Assembly: GCA_002331255.1 (NCBI GenBank)
Contig: DCZD01000024.1
Span: forward strand, 40,083-63,684
Origin: Acidimicrobiaceae bacterium UBA2093
GTDB taxonomy: Bacteria > Actinomycetota > Acidimicrobiia > Acidimicrobiales > Ilumatobacteraceae
Direction: 5' to 3'
DNA: 23,602 bases
Positions 9,651 to 17,242 of this stretch are shown piece by piece. The notes beneath the pieces are model-generated. The model saw nothing but the letters and a program-made list of their open reading frames with translations, made no database searches and had not been told where the DNA came from. The position numbers were made by a program, and so were the translations under genes. Numbering within the stretch: position 1 is the first letter of the stretch; each line of letters starts with the position of its first letter.

Positions 9651-10343
9651 ACGAATGGCCGCGCGGCGCACCAATTCATCGAACAGACCTTGTTGTTGAC
9701 TGTCGGTAGCAGCAGTCTGTTCGGGGTGCCATTGCACCCCGACGATCCAACTGGCCGTCCCGTGTTGGACAGCCTCGATGGTGCCGTCCTCTGCGTGGGC
9801 GACAACTCGGAGTGAACTGCCGGGTGTGCAAACTGCTTGATGATGCCAACACAGTCCGCGTGCGGTTGTCGTTCCCATGGCCTCGGCAAGGAGACTGTCG
9901 TCGGCTATCAATGCTGTGCGAACAACACCACGATGCTCCTCGTGATTGTCGAGGTGCTGGACCAAGGTGCCACCGAGAGCCACATTCAACACTTGGTGTC
10001 CACGGCAAATCGCCAACAGCGGTTTGTCTGAACGAACACACGCCTGCACGACGGCAATCTCAAACTCATCGTTCAGGTCATCGACGTTGTACACGGTGGG
10101 ATGCGGCTCCTCACCATAAATGGACGGATTGACATCGCCCCCGCCGGCGATGAGAACCCCATCGACGCGGGACAATATGTCACTGATGTGTGATGCATCA
10201 CGAGTGGGGGGAATCAACACGGGTAGTCCTCCTGCACGCACGATTGAGTCGATGTAATGACGGCCCCCAGCCGCAACTGCGCTCGAAAAAGTGTCAGCAG
10301 TGTCGGCGAAACGGGCGAGATGTGCGATGACCGGTCGCAACAT
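9648..10343 (-). CDS. Peptidase C26 family gamma-glutamyl amidohydrolase (PuuD-like)
   Basis: Class I glutamine amidotransferase-fold hydrolase of the peptidase C26 group, whose known members cleave gamma-glutamyl bonds, for example gamma-glutamyl-GABA in putrescine breakdown. The 231-residue protein has the full catalytic set: nucleophile Cys113 in AICRGHQ, His206 and Glu208 in VQWHPEQ, and the IAGGGDVNPSIYGEEP segment at 65-80 and HHQAV at 167-171 that mark this family rather than biosynthetic GATases. No signal peptide; cytoplasmic. It starts 2 bp after the threonine dehydratase stop, so the two form an operon. No polyamine genes are nearby, so the natural substrate cannot be fixed from context. 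Confidence 0.9.
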   Translation of the reverse strand: MLRPVIAHLARFADTADTFSSAVAAGGRHYIDSIVRAGGLPVLIPPTRDASHISDILSRVDGVLIAGGGDVNPSIYGEEPHPTVYNVDDLNDEFEIAVVQACVRSDKPLLAICRGHQVLNVALGGTLVQHLDNHEEHRGVVRTALIADDSLLAEAMGTTTARGLCWHHQAVCTPGSSLRVVAHAEDGTIEAVQHGTASWIVGVQWHPEQTAATDSQQQGLFDELVRRAAIR

Positions 10344-10345
10344 CT

Positions 10346-11557
10346 TCAGTGACCGACGACTTTTTGCACGTCGTAGCCGGCATCACGGGCTGCAGCGAGC
10401 ACGGTGTCTTCGTGTTCCTTTCCGCGAATCTCGAGCACCGCTTGGACACCCGTCTCGCGCACATGCAGGTCCACGCCTTCGCGCACATGTTCGACTTCGA
10501 TGAGATTCGCGCCGGCTTGTGCGAACAACGTGAGCAGTCGGGCGAGACCGCCGGGCCGGTCGGAGATTCGGGCGAACACGATGAGGCGACGACCGGCTTG
10601 CGTTTCGTGACGCCGAATGAGATTTGGCACGACACCAAGGTCCACGTTGCCTCCCGACAACACCACGCACGTTGTGCCTTGTGTCGAAGGGACAACGGCT
10701 CGTGTCAACAAAGCCGACACACCGACTGCGCCGCCACCTTCCACATAGAACTTTCCACGATCCATCAACAAGACCATTGCATCAGCGACAGTGTCTTCCG
10801 GCACGATGACAACCTCATCGACAAACGTTTCGACGAGGGGACCGGTGACCTTTCCGGGTCGTTTCACTGCGATGCCATCTGCCAGCGTGACAATCGGGCC
10901 TTCTGCAGGTGGTCGACCTGCGTACGGTGCGCAGGCTGCCACTTGAACACCGATGACACGCACACTCGGACGCTGCGATTTCACTGCGATTGCAGTACCG
11001 GTAGTCAGTCCACCACCGCCGAGCGGGATGATCACGGTGTGCAGATCGGCAATGTCTTCGAGTAGCTCTAGGCCAAGTGTTCCTTGGCCGGCGACGACCA
11101 CTGGGTCATCGAACGGGTGACAGAAATGCATGCCTGTGTTTGCTGAATGTTCTTTCGCGCGTGCCACGGCGTCGTCGAGAGTGTCGCCACCTTCGACCAC
11201 GGTGGCGCCGTATGTTCGACACTGTTCGATCTTCGACAGGCTCGCCCCTGCCGGTACGAATATTTGGCAGGGCACTCCATGGTGGCGTGCCGCGAAAGCG
11301 ATGGCCTGAGCGTGGTTTCCTGCGCTACCAGCTGTGACGCCGGCACCGACACCGGAGCCGAGCGAGTGCAACTTGTTAAGAGCGCCACGAACCTTGAATG
11401 ACCCGGTGCGCTGGAGATTCTCGGCCTTGAAGATGACACTTCCACCGCACATGTCCGACAGGGCATATGACTCGGTGATGGGCGTGTGTTTGACGATGCC
11501 CCGACCCACCGCCCGTGCAGCGATGATGTCCTCGATACCAATGGCTTGCTTGCCCAT
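10346..11557 (-). CDS. ilvA: Threonine ammonia-lyase (threonine dehydratase) with C-terminal ACT domain
   Basis: PLP enzyme converting L-threonine to 2-oxobutanoate and ammonia, the entry to isoleucine synthesis or threonine catabolism. The 403 residues match the short form with one ACT domain. Lys55 in ENLQRTGSFKVRGA should carry PLP; SAGNHAQ (78-84) and the phosphate-binding PLGGGGL (178-184) follow, with VEGGGA (272-277) and SGGN (301-304). The regulatory ACT domain spans about 323-400 (ARISDRPGGLARLLTLFAQAGANL). The presence of a single ACT domain leaves open whether it is feedback-regulated and biosynthetic or catabolic. The start is the ATG 22 bp from the divergent gene; only a weak AGG-type ribosome site precedes it. 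Confidence 0.93.
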   Translation of the reverse strand: MGKQAIGIEDIIAARAVGRGIVKHTPITESYALSDMCGGSVIFKAENLQRTGSFKVRGALNKLHSLGSGVGAGVTAGSAGNHAQAIAFAARHHGVPCQIFVPAGASLSKIEQCRTYGATVVEGGDTLDDAVARAKEHSANTGMHFCHPFDDPVVVAGQGTLGLELLEDIADLHTVIIPLGGGGLTTGTAIAVKSQRPSVRVIGVQVAACAPYAGRPPAEGPIVTLADGIAVKRPGKVTGPLVETFVDEVVIVPEDTVADAMVLLMDRGKFYVEGGGAVGVSALLTRAVVPSTQGTTCVVLSGGNVDLGVVPNLIRRHETQAGRRLIVFARISDRPGGLARLLTLFAQAGANLIEVEHVREGVDLHVRETGVQAVLEIRGKEHEDTVLAAARDAGYDVQKVVGH

Positions 11558-11579
11558 TCATCGCCTACGGTACTTGCCG
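11558..11579. promoter_or_regulatory. 22-bp divergent intergenic region with a shared -10-like element
   Basis: The start codons of the threonine dehydratase gene (minus) and the glutamine amidotransferase gene (plus) are separated by only these 22 bases. TACGGTA at 11566-11572 reads TACGGT on the plus strand and TACCGT on the minus strand, each fitting the TAnnnT -10 pattern about 7-9 bases from the respective start. This would give leaderless or nearly leaderless transcripts in both directions. No strong Shine-Dalgarno precedes the plus gene, which agrees with that idea. Inference from sequence only. Confidence 0.4.
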
Positions 11580-12287
11580 ATGCGGGCCCTCATGATTGCA
11601 AATGCAACCGATGCCGACGCTGGTTTTGTTGGCCATGCACTGCGTGAGCGAGGTTTTGCCTTCACCGAGCTCATCAGGGAACAACATGAGGGGTGGAGTT
11701 CCCTTCTTTCTGGCGGCTTGGAAGGCGTCGACATGGTGTTGTCCCTCGGCTCGTCATGGAGCGTGTACTGGCAGGCAAATAGTGGTCCCGTGGCTGCGGA
11801 AACTGCCGTGCTGCGTCAGGCATTGGAGACCAATGTCCCGGTCCTCGGCATTTGCTTCGGTGCACAGATACTTGCCCATGCAGCCGGGGGAGCTGTTCGA
11901 CGCGCGACAGAGCATGAAATTGGCTGGTGCGACGTTCGGCTGGCACGCGAAGCGTCACATGACGCATCACCGCTGGCCGGAAAGTGGATGCAGTGGCACT
12001 ACGACTGTGTCGAAGTGCCGTCAGGGGCCACGACATTGGCCGAGAGTGATCGGGCGGTACAGGCGTTCCGTCTTGGGTCATCGCTTGCCGTGCAATTCCA
12101 CCCAGAAGCGACGGAGTCAATTGTCGCACGATGGTCATCTGGTGAGGGTAGAGGTGAATTGGCTGACGTCGGAGTCGACTACGACTCACTGATGGTTGAG
12201 ACCCGTGCGGCGGCCGCGGATGCCGAAGAACGATGCCAAATTCTCGTCGATTGGTTCCTTCGCAGCGTCGCGAACCTAACGAGTTGA
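11580..12287 (+). CDS. Class I glutamine amidotransferase (GMP synthase GATase-like)
   Basis: Stand-alone glutamine amidotransferase-fold protein of 235 residues. Nucleophile Cys92 in LGICFGAQ and the His174/Glu176 pair in VQFHPEA form the catalytic triad; GCD-like EIGW at 113-116 fits GMP-synthase-related GATases. The frame is open upstream to 11334, but that part lies inside the threonine dehydratase gene on the other strand, so I place the start at the ATG at 11580, with ATG 11592 as an alternative. No ribosome site is seen. The acceptor of the released ammonia or the hydrolysed substrate is unknown; such proteins are often annotated only as type 1 glutamine amidotransferase. It faces the second nuo cluster but is separated from it by 133 bp with repeats. 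Confidence 0.88.
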   Translation: MRALMIANATDADAGFVGHALRERGFAFTELIREQHEGWSSLLSGGLEGVDMVLSLGSSWSVYWQANSGPVAAETAVLRQALETNVPVLGICFGAQILAHAAGGAVRRATEHEIGWCDVRLAREASHDASPLAGKWMQWHYDCVEVPSGATTLAESDRAVQAFRLGSSLAVQFHPEATESIVARWSSGEGRGELADVGVDYDSLMVETRAAAADAEERCQILVDWFLRSVANLTS

Positions 12288-12296
12288 CTGTGAGCG

Positions 12297-12325
12297 TGTG
12301 ACACCCGTTCACGTGCCACGTCACA
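12297..12325. repeat. Inverted repeats upstream of nuoA2 (TGTGAC-N17-GTCACA)
   Basis: TGTGAC at 12297-12302 is repeated in inverted form as GTCACA at 12320-12325. Inside it is a second perfect inverted repeat, ACGTG-C-CACGT at 12311-12321, and a GTGA-N7-TCAC pair at 12298-12312. The site lies 10 bp after the stop of the glutamine amidotransferase gene and about 95 bp before nuoA2. It could be an operator for a dyad-binding regulator or a terminator stem; there is no T-run, and the spacing does not fit the CRP or Rex consensus exactly. Confidence 0.35.
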
Positions 12326-12380
12326 AAGGCACATAACCCCGATTTGATGGGCATTTCCGGACCTATCGAGGCTGGGGAAG

Positions 12381-12420
12381 TTGGGGTCAACTTTGGCCCC
12401 CGTAGTAGTTTCGATGGGCG
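12381..12420 (+). promoter_or_regulatory. Candidate promoter with palindrome for the second nuo cluster
   Basis: TAGTTT at 12406-12411 fits TAnnnT and lies about 9 bases before the nuoA2 ATG, which would give a leaderless or near-leaderless transcript; TTGGGG at 12381-12386 could be the -35, spacing 19. An 18-base imperfect palindrome, GGGGTCAA/TTGGCCCC (12383-12400, one T-G mismatch), overlaps this -35 and is placed as a repressor site would be. No Shine-Dalgarno precedes nuoA2. All of this is pattern-based. Confidence 0.35.
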
Positions 12421-12786
12421 ATGTCCCAGTTCCTCCGGTCGTATCTCACTGTCGTGTGGTTCGGCTTGGCCGCCTTCTTGATCGCCTCTCTGTTGCTGGG
12501 CTTGTCGGCACTGTTGAGACCGAACCGTCCGACACGGGAAAAACTCATGGCCTACGAAAGTGGTGTCGACCCGGTTGGTGAAGGCTGGTCCCAAAGCCAG
12601 ATTCGCTATTACGTTTTTGCGCTTCTCTTCGTCATCTTCGACGTTGAAGCGGTGTTCATTTTCCCGTGGGCAACTCAGCTCGAGCGATACGCCGGTTTCG
12701 GCCTCGTCGAGATGGGTGTGTTCGTAGCTGTGCTCTTGCTGGGCCTCGTGTACGCGTGGCGCAAGGGCGTCTTGCGCTGGATCTGA
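12421..12786 (+). CDS. nuoA: NADH-quinone oxidoreductase subunit A (NuoA), second cluster
   Basis: Three-span membrane subunit at the junction of the two arms of complex I. The 121-residue length is normal. Conserved parts are visible: [13 protein letters not shown] (41-53) in the first loop, which in other complexes covers the quinone tunnel entrance, [25 protein letters not shown] (60-84) with Asp74 and Glu76, and a final span ending in WRKGVLRW. First gene of the 11-gene cluster; its stop is followed by GAGG, which serves nuoB 8 bp further on. Confidence 0.95.
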   Translation: MSQFLRSYLTVVWFGLAAFLIASLLLGLSALLRPNRPTREKLMAYESGVDPVGEGWSQSQIRYYVFALLFVIFDVEAVFIFPWATQLERYAGFGLVEMGVFVAVLLLGLVYAWRKGVLRWI

Positions 12787-12796
12787 GGCAACACGT

Positions 12797-13366
12797 ATGG
12801 GACTTGTAGATCGTGGCCGCCTGCCCAAGCCGCTGACATCACTATTCAACTTGGGTCGCTCGTACAGCTTGTGGGTGTATCAATGGGGACTCGCGTGTTG
12901 CGCTATTGAAATGGGCGCGGCGTTTGGTTCGCCGCGCTACGACGTCATGCGACTCGGAGTCATTCCGTTGCCTGCATCACCGCGTCAAGCCGACTTGGTT
13001 GTCATTTCTGGAACAGTCACGGACAAAATGGCCCCTGCTGTGAAGCGTCTGTACGAGCAGATGCCAGAGCCGAAGTACGTCATCTCGATGGGCAGTTGCG
13101 CCAACTGTGGTGGACCGTATTGGGACAGTTACTCAGTAACAAAGGGTGTCGATCAGATCATTCCTGTCGACGTGTACGTGCCCGGTTGTCCACCACGTCC
13201 CGAAGCGCTGCTCGAAGGTGTCGTCATGTTGCAGCAACGCATCAAGAACGAGGACATGGGCGCACGTTGGCGTGGTGAAGGAACTCAACTGATGGCAAAA
13301 GACCCATCGACACGCGTCGATGGCGAGAGCGCCGAACGGGGAGGTGTTCCCGTTGTCAGCCACTGA
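12797..13366 (+). CDS. nuoB: NADH-quinone oxidoreductase subunit B (NuoB), second cluster
   Basis: Carries the terminal cluster N2 that reduces quinone. All four ligands are present: Cys34 and Cys35 (GLACCAIEM), Cys101 (SMGSC) and Cys131 ([10 protein letters not shown]). The protein is 189 residues. An unusual point is in the strand preceding SPRQADL: canonical complexes have an arginine in FRASPRQ (the one hydroxylated in the mitochondrial PSST subunit), while here the sequence is IPLPASPRQ with Pro59 at that place. Residues 101-115 include an extra Cys104 ([10 protein letters not shown]). ATG start with GAGG spaced 8 bp. The gene end overlaps nuoC. Confidence 0.96.
   Translation: MGLVDRGRLPKPLTSLFNLGRSYSLWVYQWGLACCAIEMGAAFGSPRYDVMRLGVIPLPASPRQADLVVISGTVTDKMAPAVKRLYEQMPEPKYVISMGSCANCGGPYWDSYSVTKGVDQIIPVDVYVPGCPPRPEALLEGVVMLQQRIKNEDMGARWRGEGTQLMAKDPSTRVDGESAERGGVPVVSH
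13337..13343 (+). promoter_or_regulatory. Ribosome binding site deciding the nuoC2 start
   Basis: GGGGAGG at 13337-13343, inside the 3' end of nuoB, is a strong Shine-Dalgarno placed 9 bases before a TTG codon at 13353. No comparable site stands before the upstream ATG at 13320. It is the reason for preferring TTG as the nuoC start. Confidence 0.55.
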
Positions 13367-14000
13367 CACTGAAACGCCGGTCGCTGTTGATGAAACACGC
13401 AATGCGATCGTTGCTCGATTTTCTGCCGCGCTTGGAGACGCTGTCGTTGATTCACTGGTGAAACCAGGTGACGATGTGTGGATTCGCGTGCGCACCGATG
13501 CATGGCGCGCTGTCGGAGATGTCGCGCGCGAACTCGGCTTCGTTTATTTCGACTTTCTCTCAGCAATCGACTGGATGCCGTCGCCCTATGGTCGTGGCGA
13601 AGACGACCCGACCGAACCTGCACCAGAGCGCGACATGACCGTGCGTCAGGGTTACGCCGGTGGTGAAACTCGTATGCAAGTGTTGGCGCGCGTTGTCGAT
13701 CCGACGACGACCATCGGCGTCAACTTGAAGGCCGATGTGGCAGATGATTCACCGGTGATTGACAGTTGGGTAACGGTGTTTGCCGGTGCGAACTGGCACG
13801 AACGCGAAGCATGGGAGATGTTCGGCATTCGCTTCGCCGGGCACCCTGATTTGCGCAACATGTACTTGCCCACCGACTTCGAAGGCCATCCGCTTCGCAA
13901 AGACTTCCCGTTGCTCGCACGCATCGTGAAGCCTTGGCCCGGAATCGTCGATGTCGAACCGTTGCCCGGTGGTGGGTCAGACGACGAGGCTGGTGAATAG
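13353..14000 (+). CDS. nuoC: NADH-quinone oxidoreductase subunit C (NuoC), second cluster
   Basis: 30-kDa subunit that supports the quinone module with NuoD and NuoB. Signature stretches near the C-terminus are clear: [24 protein letters not shown] and [14 protein letters not shown] take TTG at 13353 as start (215 residues) because of the strong Shine-Dalgarno before it; ATG at 13320 would add 11 residues and cannot be excluded, and GTG 13344 is too close to the ribosome site. The gene overlaps nuoB by 14 bp. NuoC and NuoD are separate, not fused as in Escherichia coli; the stop is immediately followed by the nuoD ATG. Confidence 0.93.
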   Translation: MSATDTETPVAVDETRNAIVARFSAALGDAVVDSLVKPGDDVWIRVRTDAWRAVGDVARELGFVYFDFLSAIDWMPSPYGRGEDDPTEPAPERDMTVRQGYAGGETRMQVLARVVDPTTTIGVNLKADVADDSPVIDSWVTVFAGANWHEREAWEMFGIRFAGHPDLRNMYLPTDFEGHPLRKDFPLLARIVKPWPGIVDVEPLPGGGSDDEAGE

Positions 14001-15173
14001 ATGACGATGCTCACAGACAGGCAACAACTGTCGTACATCGCCGCACAGGCAGCTGATGCGCGCGTGAACCTCGAACTCGAGACCGAGGGTATGACTCTCA
14101 ACATCGGGCCACAGCACCCGGCCACACATGGAACTTTGCGCATCATCGCTCGACTCGATGGTGAACAAGTTGTGTGGGCTGAGCCTTCATGTGGCTACAT
14201 GCACCGTGGCTACGAAAAACTCACCGAAGTTCGCACATTCCCGCAAGTCACCGCTCTTATCAACCGCATTGACTGGTTGGGAAGTTTTGCCAACGAAGTG
14301 CCGTTCATTCTCGCTGCTGAGAAGTTGATGGGCATCGAGGCACCTGCTCGAGCCCAGCACATCCGCACCATCTTGTTCGAGTTGTCACGCATTGCGAACG
14401 TGTCACTGTTCCTCGGCGACCTTGGTGTGCAGTTGGGCGCAATAACGCCGGTGTTTATGGCCTTCCGCGATCGCGAATACGTGTTGAACCTCATTGAAGG
14501 CGCCACCGGTGGTCGCTTCCATCCGAACTTCGACCGAATTGGTGGCCTGAAAGACGACTTGCCTGCTGGCTGGATCGATGAGACACGCAGCGTCATGAAG
14601 AAGTTGCGCAACTTCTGCGACGAAATCGAGAACTTGCTCTTCGGCAACGAAATCTTCCAGTCCCGTACTCGCGGCATCGGTGTCATTCCTCGCGACGTCG
14701 CGATGCAATACGGGCTGTCAGGCGCGAATCTTCGCGCGTCTGGTGTGGACTGGGACTTGCGTCGAGACCAGTCATTGCCAATGGCATGGAACAAAGTCGA
14801 TTGGAAAGTATGGACTCACAATGACGGCGACTCATTCGCACGTTGTTGGGTGCGCCTCCAAGAAGTGCGCGAGTCCACGAAGATCGTCGATCAACTCATC
14901 GAGACCATCCCTGCCGGTCCGGTCATGACCAAAGTGCCTCGCATTATCAAGGTTCCAGAAGGTGAAGCATGGGTGGCAACTGAGAACCCTCTCGGCGAGA
15001 TGGGCTACTACGTCGTGTCAAAGGGTGACCTCGGTCCTTTCCGAGTGAAGATTCGCAGTGCATCGTTCAACAACATGTCGATCACTCCGTGGTTGTTGAA
15101 GGGCGTGTACGTGCCCGACATCATCACGATTCTCGCGTCGCTGTATTTCATTCTTGGAGACATCGATCGCTGA
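14001..15173 (+). CDS. nuoD: NADH-quinone oxidoreductase subunit D (NuoD), second cluster
   Basis: 49-kDa subunit that forms the quinone head-group pocket with NuoB. The 390-residue protein aligns without gaps over its first 150 residues to my recollection of Thermus Nqo4 with an offset of 5. His39 and His43 in GPQHPATHG match Nqo4 His34 and His38. However, the quinone-hydrogen-bonding Tyr87 is Trp92 here (NRIDWLGSF), and Asp139 is Gln144 (LGVQLGAITP). Arg69 in YMHRGYEKL sits at the position of the arginine methylated by NDUFAF7 in mitochondria. The C-terminus ends in the usual GDIDR. The gene begins directly after the nuoC stop and shares one base with nuoH. Confidence 0.96.
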   Translation: MTMLTDRQQLSYIAAQAADARVNLELETEGMTLNIGPQHPATHGTLRIIARLDGEQVVWAEPSCGYMHRGYEKLTEVRTFPQVTALINRIDWLGSFANEVPFILAAEKLMGIEAPARAQHIRTILFELSRIANVSLFLGDLGVQLGAITPVFMAFRDREYVLNLIEGATGGRFHPNFDRIGGLKDDLPAGWIDETRSVMKKLRNFCDEIENLLFGNEIFQSRTRGIGVIPRDVAMQYGLSGANLRASGVDWDLRRDQSLPMAWNKVDWKVWTHNDGDSFARCWVRLQEVRESTKIVDQLIETIPAGPVMTKVPRIIKVPEGEAWVATENPLGEMGYYVVSKGDLGPFRVKIRSASFNNMSITPWLLKGVYVPDIITILASLYFILGDIDR

Positions 15174-16234
15174 TGTCGACCATGTCCGTACTCGCTGTCG
15201 ACCTTCCGTATTGGGCGCAGTCTTTGTTGCGCGTCCTCGGTGGCCTGGTCGCGGTGCTGTTGCCAGCCGGAACGATTGTGTACGTGTTCCTCTTCAAGAT
15301 GATGTCGTTCATGCAGAGTCGTCTTGGCCCGATGGAAGCCGGCCCTTTTGGTTCGATGCAGTTGTTTGCCGAAGTTGGTAAGTGGCTTCAGAAAGAAGAC
15401 ATCTACCCCGAGCGCGCTGACAAGTTCATCTTCAAACTGGCACCTCTCATCGTGCTGGCAAGCACGTTCCTGCTCGTCGCTGTTGTGCCGTTCGGTCCCG
15501 ACGCATGGTTCACCAACTTTGAAGCGGGCATCTTTTACGCACTAGCGGTGTCGTCGGTGTCGGTGCTCGGCATCCTCATTGCTGGTTGGGCGAGTGCGAA
15601 CAAGTACTCGTTGCTCGGTGGTCTGCGTGCAGCCGGTCAGTTGATCGCGTACGAACTTCCGATGATTCTCGCTGTCATCGGCGTGGTCATCCAGGCAGGT
15701 TCGATGAACCTGCAGGACATCGTGCTCGCGCAGAACACAGGTTCCATGTTCGGATGGGATGGTCTCGGCAACCCGTATGTGCTCACGCAGTTCGTCGGTT
15801 TCGTGGTGTTCATGATCGCAGTGCAGGCCGAGCTCACACAGGCACCATTCGACATGCCGATTGCCGAGTCGGAACTCGTGTCCGGATACATGACCGAGTA
15901 CTCCGGTTTTCGCTTCCTTATATTCTTCATCGGTGAATTCGCTACTGCAGGCGTGTTCGCGATGATCGCCTCGATTCTCTTCCTAGGTGGCTGGGGAGTG
16001 CCATTTGCTTGGTTCGGATGGAGCGACATCGATTCCATCGACAACTGGATGAACATCGTCGGACCACTCATCTTGTTCACCAAGATGATGCTCGTGGTGT
16101 TCGTCATCATGTGGGTGCGCTTCAGTTACCCACGATTCCGCGAAGACCAACTGCAGCGCTTCGCCTGGAAAGTCCTCATCCCGATCTCGCTCGTCAACAT
16201 CATGGTGACGGCAATCTTGAAGGTGGCCTTCTGA
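15173..16234 (+). CDS. nuoH: NADH-quinone oxidoreductase subunit H (NuoH), second cluster
   Basis: Quinone-tunnel membrane subunit, 353 residues. The start is the ATG in the TGATG overlap with nuoD, with GGAGA about 12 bp before; the frame is open further upstream but that part overlaps nuoD. It shares [14 protein letters not shown] (50-63), KED-x-YPERAD and YELPM with the family. Differences from the first-cluster copy: the loop Asp of LADGIK is Glu66 (LFAEVGK), and the quinone-side loop reads [20 protein letters not shown] (226-245), where the first glutamate of the usual PEAE is Ile230; Glu232 and Glu234 are kept. The protein lacks the long polar segment of the first-cluster NuoH. Confidence 0.96.
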   Translation: MSTMSVLAVDLPYWAQSLLRVLGGLVAVLLPAGTIVYVFLFKMMSFMQSRLGPMEAGPFGSMQLFAEVGKWLQKEDIYPERADKFIFKLAPLIVLASTFLLVAVVPFGPDAWFTNFEAGIFYALAVSSVSVLGILIAGWASANKYSLLGGLRAAGQLIAYELPMILAVIGVVIQAGSMNLQDIVLAQNTGSMFGWDGLGNPYVLTQFVGFVVFMIAVQAELTQAPFDMPIAESELVSGYMTEYSGFRFLIFFIGEFATAGVFAMIASILFLGGWGVPFAWFGWSDIDSIDNWMNIVGPLILFTKMMLVVFVIMWVRFSYPRFREDQLQRFAWKVLIPISLVNIMVTAILKVAF

Positions 16235-16725
16235 TGCCCAAGATTCCTGGATTGTTCAAAGGCCTGGGTGTCACGCTCGGCACCTTGTCACGCACCGTGA
16301 CCCAAGGTGCGAACACTGTGCAGTATCCGCACGAGAAGGAGACCCCACCGATTCGTGCGCGTGGAGTCATCGCGTTGCACGAAGGTAATTGCACATCGTG
16401 CATGTTGTGCGCGCGTTCCTGCCCGGACTGGTGCATCTACATTGAGGGACACAAAGAACTTGCTCCTCCGCGGCGTGCTGGCGGAAAGCCACGTTCGGTC
16501 AACAAGCTCGACCGATTCGACATCGACTACGCACTTTGCATGTATTGCGGCATATGCGTCGAAGTATGTCCTTTTGATGCGCTGTTCTGGAGCCCTGAGT
16601 ACGAGTATTCAGAACCACGAATCGCCGACCTTTTGCACGACAAGGCGAAGTTGGGTGAATGGATGCAGACCGTTCCCGAGGCACCAGAGCTCGAAGCCGG
16701 TGCTGACAAGAAGGGCAAGAAGTGA
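16234..16725 (+). CDS. nuoI: NADH-quinone oxidoreductase subunit I (NuoI), second cluster
   Basis: Subunit with two 4Fe-4S clusters. Motifs [12 protein letters not shown] (Cys53, 56, 59, 63) and [12 protein letters not shown] (Cys102, 105, 108, 112) are complete. At 163 residues it is 47 shorter than the first-cluster copy and ends in a lysine-rich tail (ADKKGKK). Because this cluster has no nuoE, F or G, NuoI would be the entry point for electrons from an outside donor; a basic tail could help dock an acidic ferredoxin, which is speculation. Start chosen at the TGATG overlap with nuoH; the longer open frame to 16009 lies within nuoH. Confidence 0.96.
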   Translation: MPKIPGLFKGLGVTLGTLSRTVTQGANTVQYPHEKETPPIRARGVIALHEGNCTSCMLCARSCPDWCIYIEGHKELAPPRRAGGKPRSVNKLDRFDIDYALCMYCGICVEVCPFDALFWSPEYEYSEPRIADLLHDKAKLGEWMQTVPEAPELEAGADKKGKK

Positions 16726-17240
16726 TGTTGGCTGCCGACCTGCTCGTCGCCCAGAACATCGGGTTCGGCATTATTGCCGTGATCATGGTTGTTGGTGCCT
16801 TGCGTGTGGTGACGACATCAAATGTTGTGCATGCTGCTCTCTGGTTAGTCACGGTGCTTGCCGGTGCCGCAGCACAGTATGTGTTGCTCGCAGCCGAATT
16901 CGTTGCTGTTACACAAGTTCTCGTTTACATCGGGGCCGTCATGGTGTTGTTTCTGTTCGGAACAATGCTCACACGTGCTCGCATCGGATCTGAGAAGGAA
17001 GTCAACAACAAGAACTGGTTCATGGGAGTGCCGATTGCGGTGCTTCTGCTCGCCACCATGTTGATTGCCTTGAACGATGGCTTCGGGAGCGAAGAACTGC
17101 CGGCTGACCCAGACACTCTTGTGAACACTCAGATGATCTCTGACCAGATCTTCGGCCCATACCTATTGCCGTTCTGGGCTCTCTCGTTCGTTCTCCTAGC
17201 TGCCGTCATCGGCGCAATTGTTCTGGCGAGGAGGGACTGA
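16725..17240 (+). CDS. nuoJ: NADH-quinone oxidoreductase subunit J (NuoJ), second cluster
   Basis: Membrane subunit of 171 residues with about five spans. The family stretch VVHAALWLVTVLAGAAAQYV followed by VTQVLVYIGAVMVLFLFGTML is clear. I use the ATG at 16725, one base into the nuoI stop and 9 bases after AAGGG; a GTG directly before it (16722) is equally possible and adds one residue. An acidic loop (EELPADPDTL) precedes the last span. Confidence 0.95.
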   Translation: MLAADLLVAQNIGFGIIAVIMVVGALRVVTTSNVVHAALWLVTVLAGAAAQYVLLAAEFVAVTQVLVYIGAVMVLFLFGTMLTRARIGSEKEVNNKNWFMGVPIAVLLLATMLIALNDGFGSEELPADPDTLVNTQMISDQIFGPYLLPFWALSFVLLAAVIGAIVLARRD

Positions 17241-17242
17241 CC

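Noticed and set aside
10349..11065. 238-codon plus-strand frame opposite threonine dehydratase
   Set aside because: Shadow frame; the minus-strand product has all PLP-enzyme and ACT motifs.
11334..11579. Extended N-terminus for the glutamine amidotransferase
   Set aside because: This part overlaps the threonine dehydratase coding region on the other strand and does not look like a GATase; the family start fits MRALMIANAT at 11580.
12297..12312. CRP-type site TGTGA-N-TCAC before nuoA2
   Set aside because: The spacing is N7 rather than N6 and the right half is imperfect, so I list only a generic dyad and do not name a regulator.
11674..12849. 391-codon open frame on the minus strand
   Set aside because: It lies opposite the glutamine amidotransferase and nuoA/nuoB genes, has no recognisable motif and is rich in Arg, Ser and His as expected of antisense frames.
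14001..15173. NuoD2 as a hydrogenase large subunit
   Set aside because: The NiFe-binding CxxC pairs of hydrogenases are absent, and the neighbours and GPQHPATHG motif are those of complex I.
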